DNA of 64,000 nt from Drosophila pseudoobscura. Its lineage: Eukaryota > Arthropoda > Insecta > Diptera > Drosophilidae. Position 1 is the first letter of the stretch, and each line of letters opens with the position of its first letter. Positions 52,901-64,000 of the stretch are shown one piece after another. The translations under genes and the position numbers were made by a program. Under the pieces are notes generated by a model. The model searched no databases and had not been told where the DNA came from. It saw only the letters and a program-made list of their open reading frames with translations. Location: NCBI RefSeq assembly GCF_009870125.1, contig NC_046683.1:10416001-10480000 (forward strand), read 5' to 3'.

Positions 52901-55900
52901 TTATACATTTAAATTTACGAATAGAGTGTGGTTCCGCCTATCGAATTTCACATAGAGAATTCAGTGTGTGTGTATGTGTAGGGGGGTGTATCAAAATTTC
53001 TTGATTTTTGTTTTCTTATTTTTTGTAGTAGTAATATTGTAGCTTTTTCTTTGATTATTTTTTTTGGGCTTCCCTATTTTTTTGGGGCTTTTTTAATGTT
53101 TTTTTTTTTTAGTACATTTCTCTTACGGGCTGACACAATAGGTTTATTTCTCTTCCGTTTTCGGGATGGGATCTTAAACGCTAAAAATATATAGTAAATG
53201 TTGAAAGTTGTATTTCATGTTTGTTTTCTCGTTTGCATTGAAAAATGTTTTTCGGTTTCTGTTTTTCTCGCTTTGTTTTTGTTTTTGTTTGTTTTGTGTT
53301 TACTTTTTCTGTTGTTCCGCTGTTCCAATCTCTGCGTTTCGCTAAGTTGTTTGGTACAGTTTCGGAAATTTGTTGTTGTTTTGTGTCGCGACGTCTTTCA
53401 GAGTGGGTCTGATTTTCCTTTCATTTTGTTTCATTCTGACTAACTTTGCTGACTCTTTTCGTCCTTGCTGGTATTCCTGATTTTTGCTGCTCTTGATTCT
53501 GGCTGGATTTTGCGTCCAAATTTTTTTTTCTTTTCGAAACTAAACAAAATAACCCCCAATTTGTATTTTAGTTTTTTGTTTTTTTTTTTTTAATTCTTAT
53601 TCAACGTTTTCATGATCTGATCTCTTTTTCAAATGCTATTTCATCGGATCTTTATTTCATTTATAATTATTTTCTTAATTCTTCTTCTTGGTTCATTTTC
53701 ATTATAGTTTTATAGTTTTCATTTAGCTCTCTTTCTGCGTGTCTGCGTTTCCCTATCGTCGATTTCACTGTGTGAGAGGCGTCTTGCGTGCTGGGCTATT
53801 TGCTGGTTTACTGCTTTGCTCTGCTTTCCGGCTTTCCGGCTGTCCGGCTTTCCTGATTTCCTGCTTTCCTGCTTTGTTATCGGTTCTGTACTCCTAGTCT
53901 AGTTGGCTTTCTTCGTTAAGTTCCTGTTGCTGCTGGCTAGGCTTACGTTAAAACTCGCTTCACATCGTTATCCCTATCGCTATCGCTAATCGTTATCTTC
54001 GCGTTTTAAAAAGAATGTCTCTGTCTCCTGTCTCACCTCCCTATCTATCTCCTGCCTTCCTGCCTTAGTGCCTTAACAATTTGAAAAACAAATCTCCCAT
54101 ATTTCCTCGTATAGTAATGGCTTAAAAACTTTCATTTAAATATGTAAAACTCCATTCTCATAGATGTAGATGACCAAAAAAAGATTCGAAATAAAAAATA
54201 CAATAATAATAAAACTCTTGATTTGTACTCGTGTTTGTACCGCTAAAAACGTTTTCTTTCTCTCTTCAATTTTTCTTCCTTTACTTTTACTTTTACTTTT
54301 ACTTTTACGTTTCCTTTTTATCTTTTTGTTTTTCTTTGTTATATAAATATTCTTGTATATGTACATACATATATAAAAAAATATGCCTTTTTTTAAAAGT
54401 ATTCCCCTGCCTTGCGCTTTCATTTTCAACTCACTTCCCATCGGTATTCCTTTTAAGCTTCTTCTGTATAGAGTTTCCATTTTTGCTTTCATCTTTCATC
54501 TCATCATCTTTCAAAGAGTACAAACTGCCTTTAGTTATAAGAAATTAAAACGCTTAAAAAAAAAAAACCAAACGAAATTAAATCTTGTCAAATCTTGTGA
54601 TGGCAAAGCAAATTTTTGGTTGTTTTTTTTTCTGGTTGAAGTTGTGGTTCTGGTTCATTTGGTCTTCTTCCTCTGCTGTTCCTGAATCGAGTTGTCAAAG
54701 TACTTTTGTGGTTTGGTGTGTGTCTGAGTCTGAGTTTGAGTTTGAGTGTGTGGTATTTTTTTTTTTTTGCATGTGTGTGTGTGTGCGTGTGATTGAGAGT
54801 GTTTAGGTGTTTGTGTATAAAATGTACATCAAAAGCATTTTTTGTTGTCGTTAAATAATAATAGTAGATTTGTTTTATAAATTTTAATTTTTTTTTTTTT
54901 TTGTCGTTTTGCTTTAGTAAGTAGTTTTTTATAGTTTAAATAGTTGTTAAATTTAAAAACGAGTTTATCACACCTTAAACGTTATCAGTACTTGGCACAA
55001 CTTACAACACAAAAAAGTACTTTTCTCTTTTCCCATTCATTTTTCACTTTTTTCCTTCTTCCTTCTTCTTCCTATTATTTTAGCTTGCCCAAAAACTCAA
55101 CTGAATTTCAACTTTTCAAACATTTTCCGAAGGTGGGAAAACTGCACAAAAAAAAAAGCGGCATGTGTGTGTCGAGGCCAACGGCCAGGATTGTCGAAGA
55201 AATACAGACACATGCCAGGGTATTTCTCTGTTCCGATTTTTGCTCAGTTTTTGCATTTTCCTTGGGTTGAAATCCAGTTTTGCTCTTGCCAAACATCCTC
55301 ACATTTTCCGCTTTTATGTATGTTCGTTTTCGTTTCCTTTCTAACCGTTGCTCACCTTCTTTCTCACTTCATGCTTTAATAACGATATAAAATAGCCTCT
55401 AAATACTAAAAAATAATTTCGTTTCTGCTGTTCACTTTCCGTTCTCGACATTCCCCAAATTACAACTCTTTCGTCCTTCGTCCTTCGTCCATATCCATAT
55501 CGTTATCTTTATCCCTATCGTTATCTTTGTCTTCGTTTTCAACGTTTCAACGCGCACGCTAACTCACAAGTTTTCATTTTTGTTTTTTTTTTATGTTATC
55601 CGTTCTCATCGTTATTTCTTGTTTTTGTTTATACTCGTATTATAGTATCATATCATATCATATCATTTCATTTTTAACCCCCATCGAAATAAACCAGAGC
55701 TATAGCTTAAATAAATCCTCTTTCCTTCTCTCCTTGATTCCGTCTCTCTCGCCTCGCCTCGATCTGATCTGACTTTTCTTTGATTCAGCATTTGGAATAA
55801 TAGTTTTCATTTCTTTGTTCTTTCCTCTCTTCTTCGAATTCTCCTCTTTGTAGCCGGGGAATCTTTTAGAAAAATTCCTCACTTTCGTTCTTTATAAATA

Positions 55901-58900
55901 TCGTTCTTTTAATCATAGTTCCACATGTCTATATATATCTATATATATGTATATGTATAGGTCTTTGTATTGACAACTTTGGACATTTTTCCATAGAAAA
56001 AAATAAAAAAAAATATATAATTATAATTATAATAATCCATTAGAATAATTATTTTTATAAAAAAGGGACAAAAATGATTAGATTTTGTATATATATAAAT
56101 ATAAATATATCTATAGATACACATTTATAGATTCTCAAGTATAACAAAACAAAATGTCACGCATTTTCAACATATACATATATATAATCGCATATATATA
56201 TAGTGGCTTGATTCCCGTATATATAGATCAATGTTAATGCCTAGCAACATTCTTATATACACTTCCCATCCTATCTGCATCTGTTTATCCTCAGACTCCT
56301 ACTCCTAACTCCTCCTTCTCCTTATCCTGCTCTTATCCCTCGATTTCCTCAGTTGAATCTGCTTCTGTTTCAGGTTCAGTTTCAGTTTCTGGTTCTGTTT
56401 CAGTTTCAGTTGGTCTGGCATATGTATATTATCTGGGTGGGGAGTTCGACCCGCAACAAATCTTTTGTCGCATAGGGCTTTGGTGGGTGGGTGAGTGATT
56501 GATTGGTTTGATTGGTTGCTGTGTGATTTGATTGGATTGGATTGTGGTTAGGCCTTAGCTAGTGGGATACCTTTCCTAAAAGATTCTTTTTGTCTGAGAA
56601 GATTTACGATCGAAATTGGTTTGCTTGCTTTCTTTTAGTTTTAAATGATATGCCTTTTCCAAAGTTTGAATCATTTTCGTTTGTTTGCTTGTTCTGGTTC
56701 TGGTTCTGTTTCTGTTTCCGGTTGGTATTTCTTTCTGGATTTCCTTTCCTTTCTTTCCTTCTCATTTTTATTTTTATTTTGTTTTCGTTATATTTATGTT
56801 TTGCTTACACACTAACTTTAAGGTTTAGGTTTCTCGTAATTCGTTTCATTTTCTCTTTTTTTATTTTTATTCCATTTCTGTGTTTAGCTCATTTTTAGGA
56901 TATCTATTCATTATGAACGTTCTTTGTTTTGTTTTTTTGTTTTTTGTTTTTTTTTTTTTTGTTTCTTTTTGCTTTGTTTTTTCTTTTTGTAGAAGATAAT
57001 GCACTTACATTGAGGTATTTTAATTACTTTTTCAATCTTCTTCATCAAAGTTCTTCTTGTGGTTTTCATCCCTTTGTTTCTTCTTAAAAAGAACAAGGAA
57101 AATCTGATATTTCAAAAAATTGGGCTGCCCCTAAGCTTGTACACGCTGCTTGCTGGCTTAAAATGCTTCTTGAATTTTGTCCAAAAATGTTGTTCTTCTC
57201 TTCTTTGTCTGATTGTTTGCGTTTTTCCACAAAATTTTGCCACTCGAAAGTTTTCATCTTGTTGCTTGTTTTGACCGAAATGTTTTTTTTTCTTTATGCT
57301 CTTTTGCGCTTGTTGTTTTTTTGTATTTTGTTTTGTTTTTGGTTTGCCGAAATGTTGATTTTTCTTTTTAGTTTTTATTTATTTTGGGTGCCTGAATATA
57401 ACAGTTCTCTCTCCCTCTCTCTCTCTCTGTCTGTCTCTGATGCAAGTGTTATACAAACAAAAGGGTTGGGGCTGGCTGGGGCTTCCGGGTGTGGTTTGAA
57501 TTTGATTTGATTTGATTTGTTTGGTTACATTAATTCTATGGAATAGCTACTAGCTACTAGTTGTAAGATTTACGTTAATTATTAGTTAATAAGTAATAGA
57601 TGATGCCTTAAAACATCACAGAATTGGGCTATTGCTGATGCTATATGTATGTATATGTATGTATGCTTTTGGCTTGATTGTTGATTGTAGTTTGATTGTT
57701 TGCTGCTCACGGGATTCAGTTACTTGGATTGCGGTTTCTTTAGCTATGGCTTGATTCTGTCATATACTGTTCTCTACTGCACTCAACTGTGCTACTGTGC
57801 TACTGTTCTACTGCTGTCATATGGTTTGAACCATATTAAATGCACTCTTCAGTTTTATTTACTTGTGATTGTGTGTGGGGGTCAGTTTGGATTTTTGATT
57901 TTGGATTGTGGCTATGTCTATCTATGTCAATATTTCTGTGTGGTGTCCCATCCATGTATAACAGCTTGTCTCTCTCATACACGCTCAAACGTTATAACGT
58001 AACACTTAATGTAACGTAACGTAACGATAAACTTTTCTTCGTTCGATTAAAAAAAATTAACATTTCAGCACCGTTATTTCATTTCTAGTTAGTTTCTTTC
58101 ACTTTCACTTTCGTTTCTTTTCGTATTCGTATTCGTATTCATTTTTTTTCTTTTGTTTTCATTTCAAGGCAAACACATTACAATAGTTTCTTTAACACTT
58201 ATACTCTTTTCTTTCGCTATCGCGTCCGCTCTAGCTCTTCTGCGCTCTTCTCGTGTCTCCCTCTGTCCTCCTCTAAGTATAATCAACAATTCTTGTAACT
58301 TCTTGCCACACACACAAACAAACAAAAAGAGCTATCAATACAAACAACTATCTTTTCCAGGCATCGACAAGACTATTTTACAGCTGTACAGTACAGTTAA
58401 ACATTGCTCTCGCTGGGCATTACCGGGAAAGGAAATCAAATCCCGCATAATGCCCACTCCTCTCCTCTCCTCTCCTTCCATCCATCCATCCATCCATTAC
58501 ATCCATTACAATGGCAGCTCGAGACTAACTCAGCTACTTACTATATTGTATACATTAGATAGTTGGGTTTCTTTCCTTAGTTATTGGTGGTTTGGTTGTT
58601 TTTAGTAGGGTAGGGTTGGGTTGGTGTTTAGGTATCTCTCTGTTACATGTACTATGTAAAACTGTTGTTGTTGGGCGTAACACCTACATCGACTGTTGGA
58701 CATTGTGCTGCATATAACTGTGACAGTTTCCTGGCTGGCTTTTTCTTTTCTTTTCTCGTGTGTTGTTGGTTTTTCTTGTTGTAAATCGGCTTGAATCTCT
58801 CTTCTGTACTTTTCGGTTCGGTTCTTATCTGTTCTGTTCAATCGTTCATTGAATCTTTCGTTTTATTCTGTTTTGGGTTACAATTTCGTTTATAATTTTG

Positions 58901-59868
58901 CATGTGTACAATAATTTCTCTGTTGTAATTGTTGTCCAAACAAAACAAACTTTTCTTTTCCTTTCGCTTCTGCTCTTTTCTATTTCGTTCTCTTGTGTTT
59001 CTCCTTCTTTATACTCTTTCCGCTGATCGGCTTTCAATTCTTGTTTTCACTTAAATTTAAGCTTACTAAAGGTTTTGTTTAAAAAAAAAATTAAGAATTA
59101 ACTTTTTATAATTAAATATATTTAAAAAAATCTAACGCATACAATGCTCAATTTTTCCTTTTCCTTTTGCTTCTGATTTCTGCTTTTCCTTCATGCACTC
59201 CATTCTGCGGGGATGTTGGGGAAGGGGGTGCGGGGGTGGTAGAATTTCTTTGACTGTGGACTTTGTGCCGTTGCTGTTGTTGTTGGTGATGGAATAACAT
59301 CCCACAGTTATCTGTTTACATGGGACACACAGCACAAAGTGGGGGGAGGGTTTTTTTACCTTCTATTCAAGAATTTCGCTTTATTTCGTAGCATGCATTG
59401 ATTAAACATTTTCTTGTGTTTTGTTTAGGATGGTTTCTAGTTGCCTGCTATACAACTGCAACTGTTATACACTGTTATAAACTAGGAAGAACCTCTTTCA
59501 CACATGACGATTTCAACCTGTTTCTGTTTCTTTATATGTTTTCCTGTTGCGGATTGGTCGCCTGTGCCAGCACGAAGGTGGCGCCTATGGGTGGTTGTGG
59601 TAGGGTAGGGTAGGGTATGGTATGGTATGGTTTGTGGTTTCTGCTTTTGAGACGAGGGTAGGAGGTAGTATTGATGGTAGTAGTAGTAGTAGTAGTATTA
59701 GTTGTGGTAGTAGTAGTACATAAAAGAAAACCCTGCCTTGGCTATTGCTGATATCGATGGTTGCTGGTTGCAGCCTCCGATTGCTGTTGTGGCTGTTGCT
59801 GTTGCTGGTTGTTGCGGCGCTACATCTTCTCCTTCCTCGTTTCAAGTGATTTTTCTGCTTACTACTTC
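50000..59868 (-). other. Imp: probable very long Imp 3'UTR (distal end uncertain)
   Basis: From the Imp stop codon leftwards nearly 10 kb has no plausible gene on either strand and a uniform composition: A-rich on the minus strand (T-rich as given), with AT-rich blocks, ATATAC/GTATAT repeats and CT tracts. Frames reported here are Phe/Leu/Ser-rich translations of T-runs. Fly Imp is known for a long, alternatively polyadenylated 3'UTR with neural extension, which fits. Several TTTATT (AATAAA on the minus strand) sites exist; the last end used cannot be told from sequence. Confidence 0.55.
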
Positions 59869-62400
59869 TTACTGCTGCGAGCTCGCCAGCTGCTGCTGGG
59901 AGGTGGCCAGAGTTTCATTGCTAGCGCTCAGTGGCGGCGACGGTTGCTGCTGCAATTGGTGCGAAGTCGCTGCCGACGACGCCTGCTGCTGTTGCTGCTG
60001 ATGATGGGCAGGCGGCGTCGATGACGACGAAGACGCCGACACAGATTGATGGTGCGATTGCGGCGGCAGTGGCTGCTGCTGTTGCTGCAACGTCGGCGAA
60101 AGTTGCTGCTGCTGCTGTTGCTGAAGCTGCTGGGATCCACTGGTCGCAGCACCGGCTAAGCTCAGTTGCTGTTGTTGCAGTTGTTCTTTGGCAGCTTTCT
60201 GTTTCTTGGTCACTGGCGGCGGGTTCGTGGACAACATCATGGCCCGGATGCGACGCTGGGCGGACTGCAATAATATACATGGATGGATCACAATCTGGCG
60301 CCACTTCTCTCTTCTCTTTTGGCAAGCCACTCACCTGTACGCTGTAGAATGGCCCAATGATGTGAACGGGCGTCTCCTCATCACCGCCTGCTGGCGGGGC
60401 CAGGGCATGCTCTGGCAGCTTGATGACACTGCCCGTCACGCGCTGCAGTTCGCGCACATTCTGACCTCCCTTGCCGATAATACGGCCGACCTGTGTGTGT
60501 GGGTGTTTGTGTGTGTGCAAAAGAAAATCCATTAGTTTAAAGGAAACAAGGGTATTTCATGGCAATATATAAATAAATAAAACCCGAAACCGATCCGTAT
60601 ACCCATCATTCACAGATAGCCCCCCTTCGAGATAAACATCGGTATGGTTTATTACCTGAGAGCTTGCCACAAGCAGTTCGACCGTTAGACGAACATCATC
60701 GGTGCCGCACATGAAACCCTCTTCGCGCATCTTCTCAAAGATCATGTACTGCGCCTTCCACTGACCCTCCGGTGTACCAACAATCGTCACTTTACGTTCC
60801 GTTTGTTGGTCCAGCGGCTTGTCGGCATCGAGGGGTGCAATCTTCAGGGATGCATTCGAGAATCTCATTATGCTACGTATATGGGAGCCCTTAGTGCCGA
60901 TGATCGCCCCAACGGCATTGTTCGGTATATAGAGATATGTCGTCTCCTGCAGATCGTTGGGGAAGACCGGCGGAACTACGCTGGCCGGCGTCTTGGACAT
61001 GGCAAAGCTCTGACACGATGGGAATGGCATGCTTGTGTTAAAGACCATGCCATTGCCGGGTGTCGACATCATTGCCATGGGATGAAGGCCGGGGAACATG
61101 AGGCTCTGCGGTGCCATCGCCTGTAGGTCATTCTCGTAGCTCTGGCGCAGTTTGGTGCTGATCTGGTTCTCGGCCCGCGACATATTCTCGATCAAACCCT
61201 TCACCGTGATGATGCGCTCCAGATTGAAGCTGTTGATGTCATTGATCGAGCTGACGGTGATCTTCGTGTCGGTGTCCTGCATGATCCGTTTGATGGTGTT
61301 CCCAGACTTTCCAATGATCCTTCCAATCAGATTGTTGTGGGCCAGTATCTTCAGGCAGATTTCACTGTGGAGATGGATGGAGTGCATAGAAATGGTATGA
61401 AGGGGGATCTGACGTATGTGTTTCAGTGATTAGTGCTCACCCCTTATTCGTGGAGAGGGCCTCCTGTTGCATGACCTCCAGAATGCGCTTGCAGGCATTG
61501 GTGCAGTTCTCCGGATTACCATAGATCGTGATCGACTTCTCCAGGGAGCCGACATTCTCCTTGCGATGCACATCCACACGGGCCCGACTCTGCTGTGTGA
61601 TTGTCCGGATCGTGCTGCCCTGTCGTCCGATAATGGCCCCAACCATTTCGCTCTGGACGAGAATGCGCAGCGGGAAGTCAGCCTGGCGCCCGGGTCCCGG
61701 CATACCCGGGTACGTATTGCGCTGATTGCGCTGACTGCGACGCTGGTTTTTATCCAGCTGCTCGCAATGGAGCTTGTTGCCCTCGAATTCGACTCCGTTG
61801 AGGCCGCCAGCAGCTCTGTGGATGGAAAGGGTTTCGAGATGACATACATATGTATCCATTAGTGGGGAATTTTATAGAGTGGAGATGTTGAGATCGGGGG
61901 TGTTTTGATTTCCTAAACATTGAACAACGGAAAGAGGATGCCCACACACAGACACACACACACACACAAAGTCCAAGCCCCAGCTCTCTCTCTCTCTCTC
62001 TCTCTCTCTTCTAAGAAATATATCCATGCTTAACACCGAGATTAACACAGAGATTGCTTGCTATATAATCTCGAAACCAAATGGGATCATATATCGTATT
62101 GGATTTTGCTCAATGACAATCCCGAATGTTAAGCCAGGATCTGTTGGGGGTTGGGGGTGGTGGGGGGGTCAATTGGGTCGATTGGGTAGATGGTTTTGAT
62201 TTTGTTTTTGTATTGGGGGTATATACCTTTGCGCCTGCTCAGGGTTTTCGAATGTAATATGTACTGTTTGAGTAGATTGGTCCTTACTAGAAATAGCCTC
62301 GCATTGTTTCACGATGCCGAAGGGCTTCAGTAGCGGTTCGATGTCTTCGAAACGTGTTTGCATCGGTATGCCGCTTATTAAGAGTTTTGATGTCGTAACA
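59869..62400 (-). CDS. Imp: Imp, IGF2 mRNA-binding protein (3' part of gene)
   Basis: Imp (VICKZ/IGF2BP) binds and transports mRNAs and regulates their stability, for example in oocyte patterning, neural stem-cell timing and stem-cell niches. Minus-strand exons in this window are 62400-62227, 61815-61441, 61364-60656, 60490-60335 and 60264-59869. The first carries an RRM-type end (SKLLISGIPMQTRFEDIEPLLKPFG), the following ones four KH domains with GxxG loops GRQG, GKSG, GTKG and GKGG, and the last a Q/S-rich low-complexity tail. All joins keep frame. The first coding exons lie to the right of the window, so the gene is partial here; the 1.6 kb from 62401 to 64000 is intron. Confidence 0.93.
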
Positions 62401-64000
62401 CTGCGAAGAAAATGGCGTGAAAAAAACACACACACGGTGAAAACAAAACAAAAAAAAAAAGATAGAAAAACGAAAACAAAAAAATAGTAGTAATTGTAGT
62501 AGTTGTAGTAGTAGTAGTAGTAGAAACAGTAGTAAACCGAAAACACATAGAAGAAAAAAAAAAACAACACAAAACACAAAAAAGGAAAGATGCGAAAGGT
62601 TAGGATATGGATAAGATAAGTAGAGAAATGGCAGGGAATGTGGAAAAGGGGGAGGGAGGGGAATGAAGAAAAAGAAATGCCATGAAAGGATAACGGATAA
62701 TGCAATAAATAGAGCAGCGTCACAGCGAAAGCACGTCGCATTAAAAGAGGGCGACAGACAGGCAGACAGGCAGACAGACAGAACAGAGAGCTAATCAGCA
62801 AGAGAGAGAGAGCAAGAGAGAGAGAGAAAGAGAGAGAGATAAAGCCAGAGATGTAACATCGCAAATAGCATCTAGAATTTAGCGTTCCTATAGGGGTACG
62901 TATGGATGTGTGTCTGTGTTCAAGTCTGTACTAAGGGAATCGCAATCCACTTACACGAAAAGTCAGGTTATGTTGCACTAAAGAGAACACACACGCGCGC
63001 GCACAGGACAGCCAGGGAATAGGAGCACTAAAAACTAATACCCGCAGTAACGGTAGCTTTACTAAATCGCGCAGTCTATAGTTGCTGTACTAAATAACGG
63101 CTCACGCAGGCCAGGGTTGTTCTAAATAGAGCGCACGCGCAAAGGCAGAGAAACAGAGCGTCAATACGAATACACACACACACACACACATACATTTGCC
63201 GGCAAACTTTTTACCACAAGGAGGCGCCAAAAAAGGCCCGACAGAGGGCGTGTGCGCTGTGTTAGTTGTGTGTGTGTGAGTGTGAGTGTGAGTGTATACG
63301 TGTGTGTGTGTGTGCAAGCCTAAAAAACGTACAAAATCTAAGCACATTTTACAAGCCGTGAACGAACACGTGAGTTAGTTGCTTACAAATATATGTATGT
63401 ATGTGGGATAAATGGGAAAGGATCTTGGTGTTAAAAAGAGACTTTCAATACTTAAGCAAACTACATATAAAGAGGATGTGAGAGATGTGGGGGCGCCCTC
63501 CCGATACACCCAACAGCAACCGTTACCTGTGCTTCGCCAACACCGTCGTATATTGAACCGCTTGATTGTTAATGTAAAATGTATAGATACAATAAGAAAT
63601 CGTATCCTCATTCCATATCGACATGGTAAAGCCATCCATTATCAAAAAAAAAACCACAATTAATCACAAAAAATCGAGAGAGCCAGTCGAGTGTTCGAAA
63701 TGAAATGAACTGAAGCAAACAAAAATCTGCGAATCCGGTCACAAAATCAACGCAGAACGGCGACAACGGCGCCGCTTTTGTGCTGCTGCGCCGGCGCCTC
63801 AGCCTGCTATTTTTTTTTTGTCGCCTTCTTCTTCTTCTTCTGTCTAGTTGCTGCTCGCGCTCTGCTTTGCAACAAACGTTGGGCTCAAGGCCTATGGAAA
63901 TAGGGTAAGGCACTCTCCCAATTGACTATCGTTGGAGGGAGAATGGGACTTGAATGCCTCACCTTATATATAAATATTCGACCTATTTTTTTGTGTATTT
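62401..64000 (-). other. Imp: Imp intron, no other gene recognised
   Basis: The stretch lies upstream of the acceptor TTCGCAG at 62401-62407 (minus strand). It contains GTA/TAC triplet repeats at 62488-62525, (GA)n near 62802-62840 and (CA)n/(GT)n at 63173-63190 and 63264-63315. No coding or RNA gene is supported. Confidence 0.6.

Noticed and set aside
52170-59000. Phe/Leu/Ser-rich plus-strand frames (for example 56590-56898, 57163-57510, 58153-58605)
   Set aside because: They are translations of T-rich and CT-rich DNA opposite the probable Imp 3'UTR; no domain or splice pattern supports them.
62169-62864. 231-codon minus-strand frame that includes the first Imp exon in this window
   Set aside because: Only 62227-62400 is coding; the upstream part is a Phe/Tyr/Ser-rich readthrough of intron repeats, and the acceptor TTCGCAG at 62401-62407 marks the exon start.

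Overview
This is nuclear DNA from a fly, very probably a Drosophila outside the melanogaster subgroup (obscura-group-like; that placement is inference). Evidence: short 53-70 nt introns with GTRAGT donors, DRE (TATCGATA) and Motif-1 (GGTCACACT) core promoters, abundant CA/GT, CT/GA and CAG/CAA repeats, and an almost complete set of Drosophila orthologues. From memory their D. melanogaster counterparts (ctp, egh, Klp3A, Zw10, Bzd, eIF3g1, RpL22, Imp) all lie on the X, but at scattered places, so this looks like a shuffled Muller element A.

Layout. 1-1.1 kb: the end of an LTR retrotransposon (integrase C-terminus plus probable LTR). 1.2-16 kb: ctp, the 89-residue LC8 dynein light chain, split by a 6.7-kb intron and followed in frame after its UAA stop by an open acidic/Q-rich reading frame of 288 codons. 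17-27.3 kb: egh (glycolipid beta-mannosyltransferase) with a long leader. 27.4-36.5 kb: a head-to-tail tandem duplication of the chromokinesin gene Klp3A, both copies intact on the minus strand. 36.5-39.1 kb: Zw10, divergent from Klp3A copy 2 across a DRE/Motif-1 promoter. 39.1-42.3 kb: Bzd (SMYD-type) and eIF3g1 on the minus strand. 42.8-45.1 kb: RpL22. 46.4-48.3 kb: a secreted, probably GPI-anchored low-complexity protein. 50-64 kb: the 3' half of Imp (second RRM and four KH domains) with a candidate 3'UTR of about 9 kb.

These are independent housekeeping and developmental genes, not one pathway, although Klp3A and Zw10 both act in cell division and share a promoter region. The most notable observations are (i) the possible C-terminally extended or dicistronic LC8 product, (ii) the recent Klp3A duplication with a mosaic of near-identical and diverged segments, suggesting gene conversion, and (iii) structured sequence in RpL22 intron 2. 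Exon joins were made by eye from splice consensus and reading frame; they give 89, 457, 1215, 1218, 718, 439, 269, 305 and 481 residues for the complete genes.
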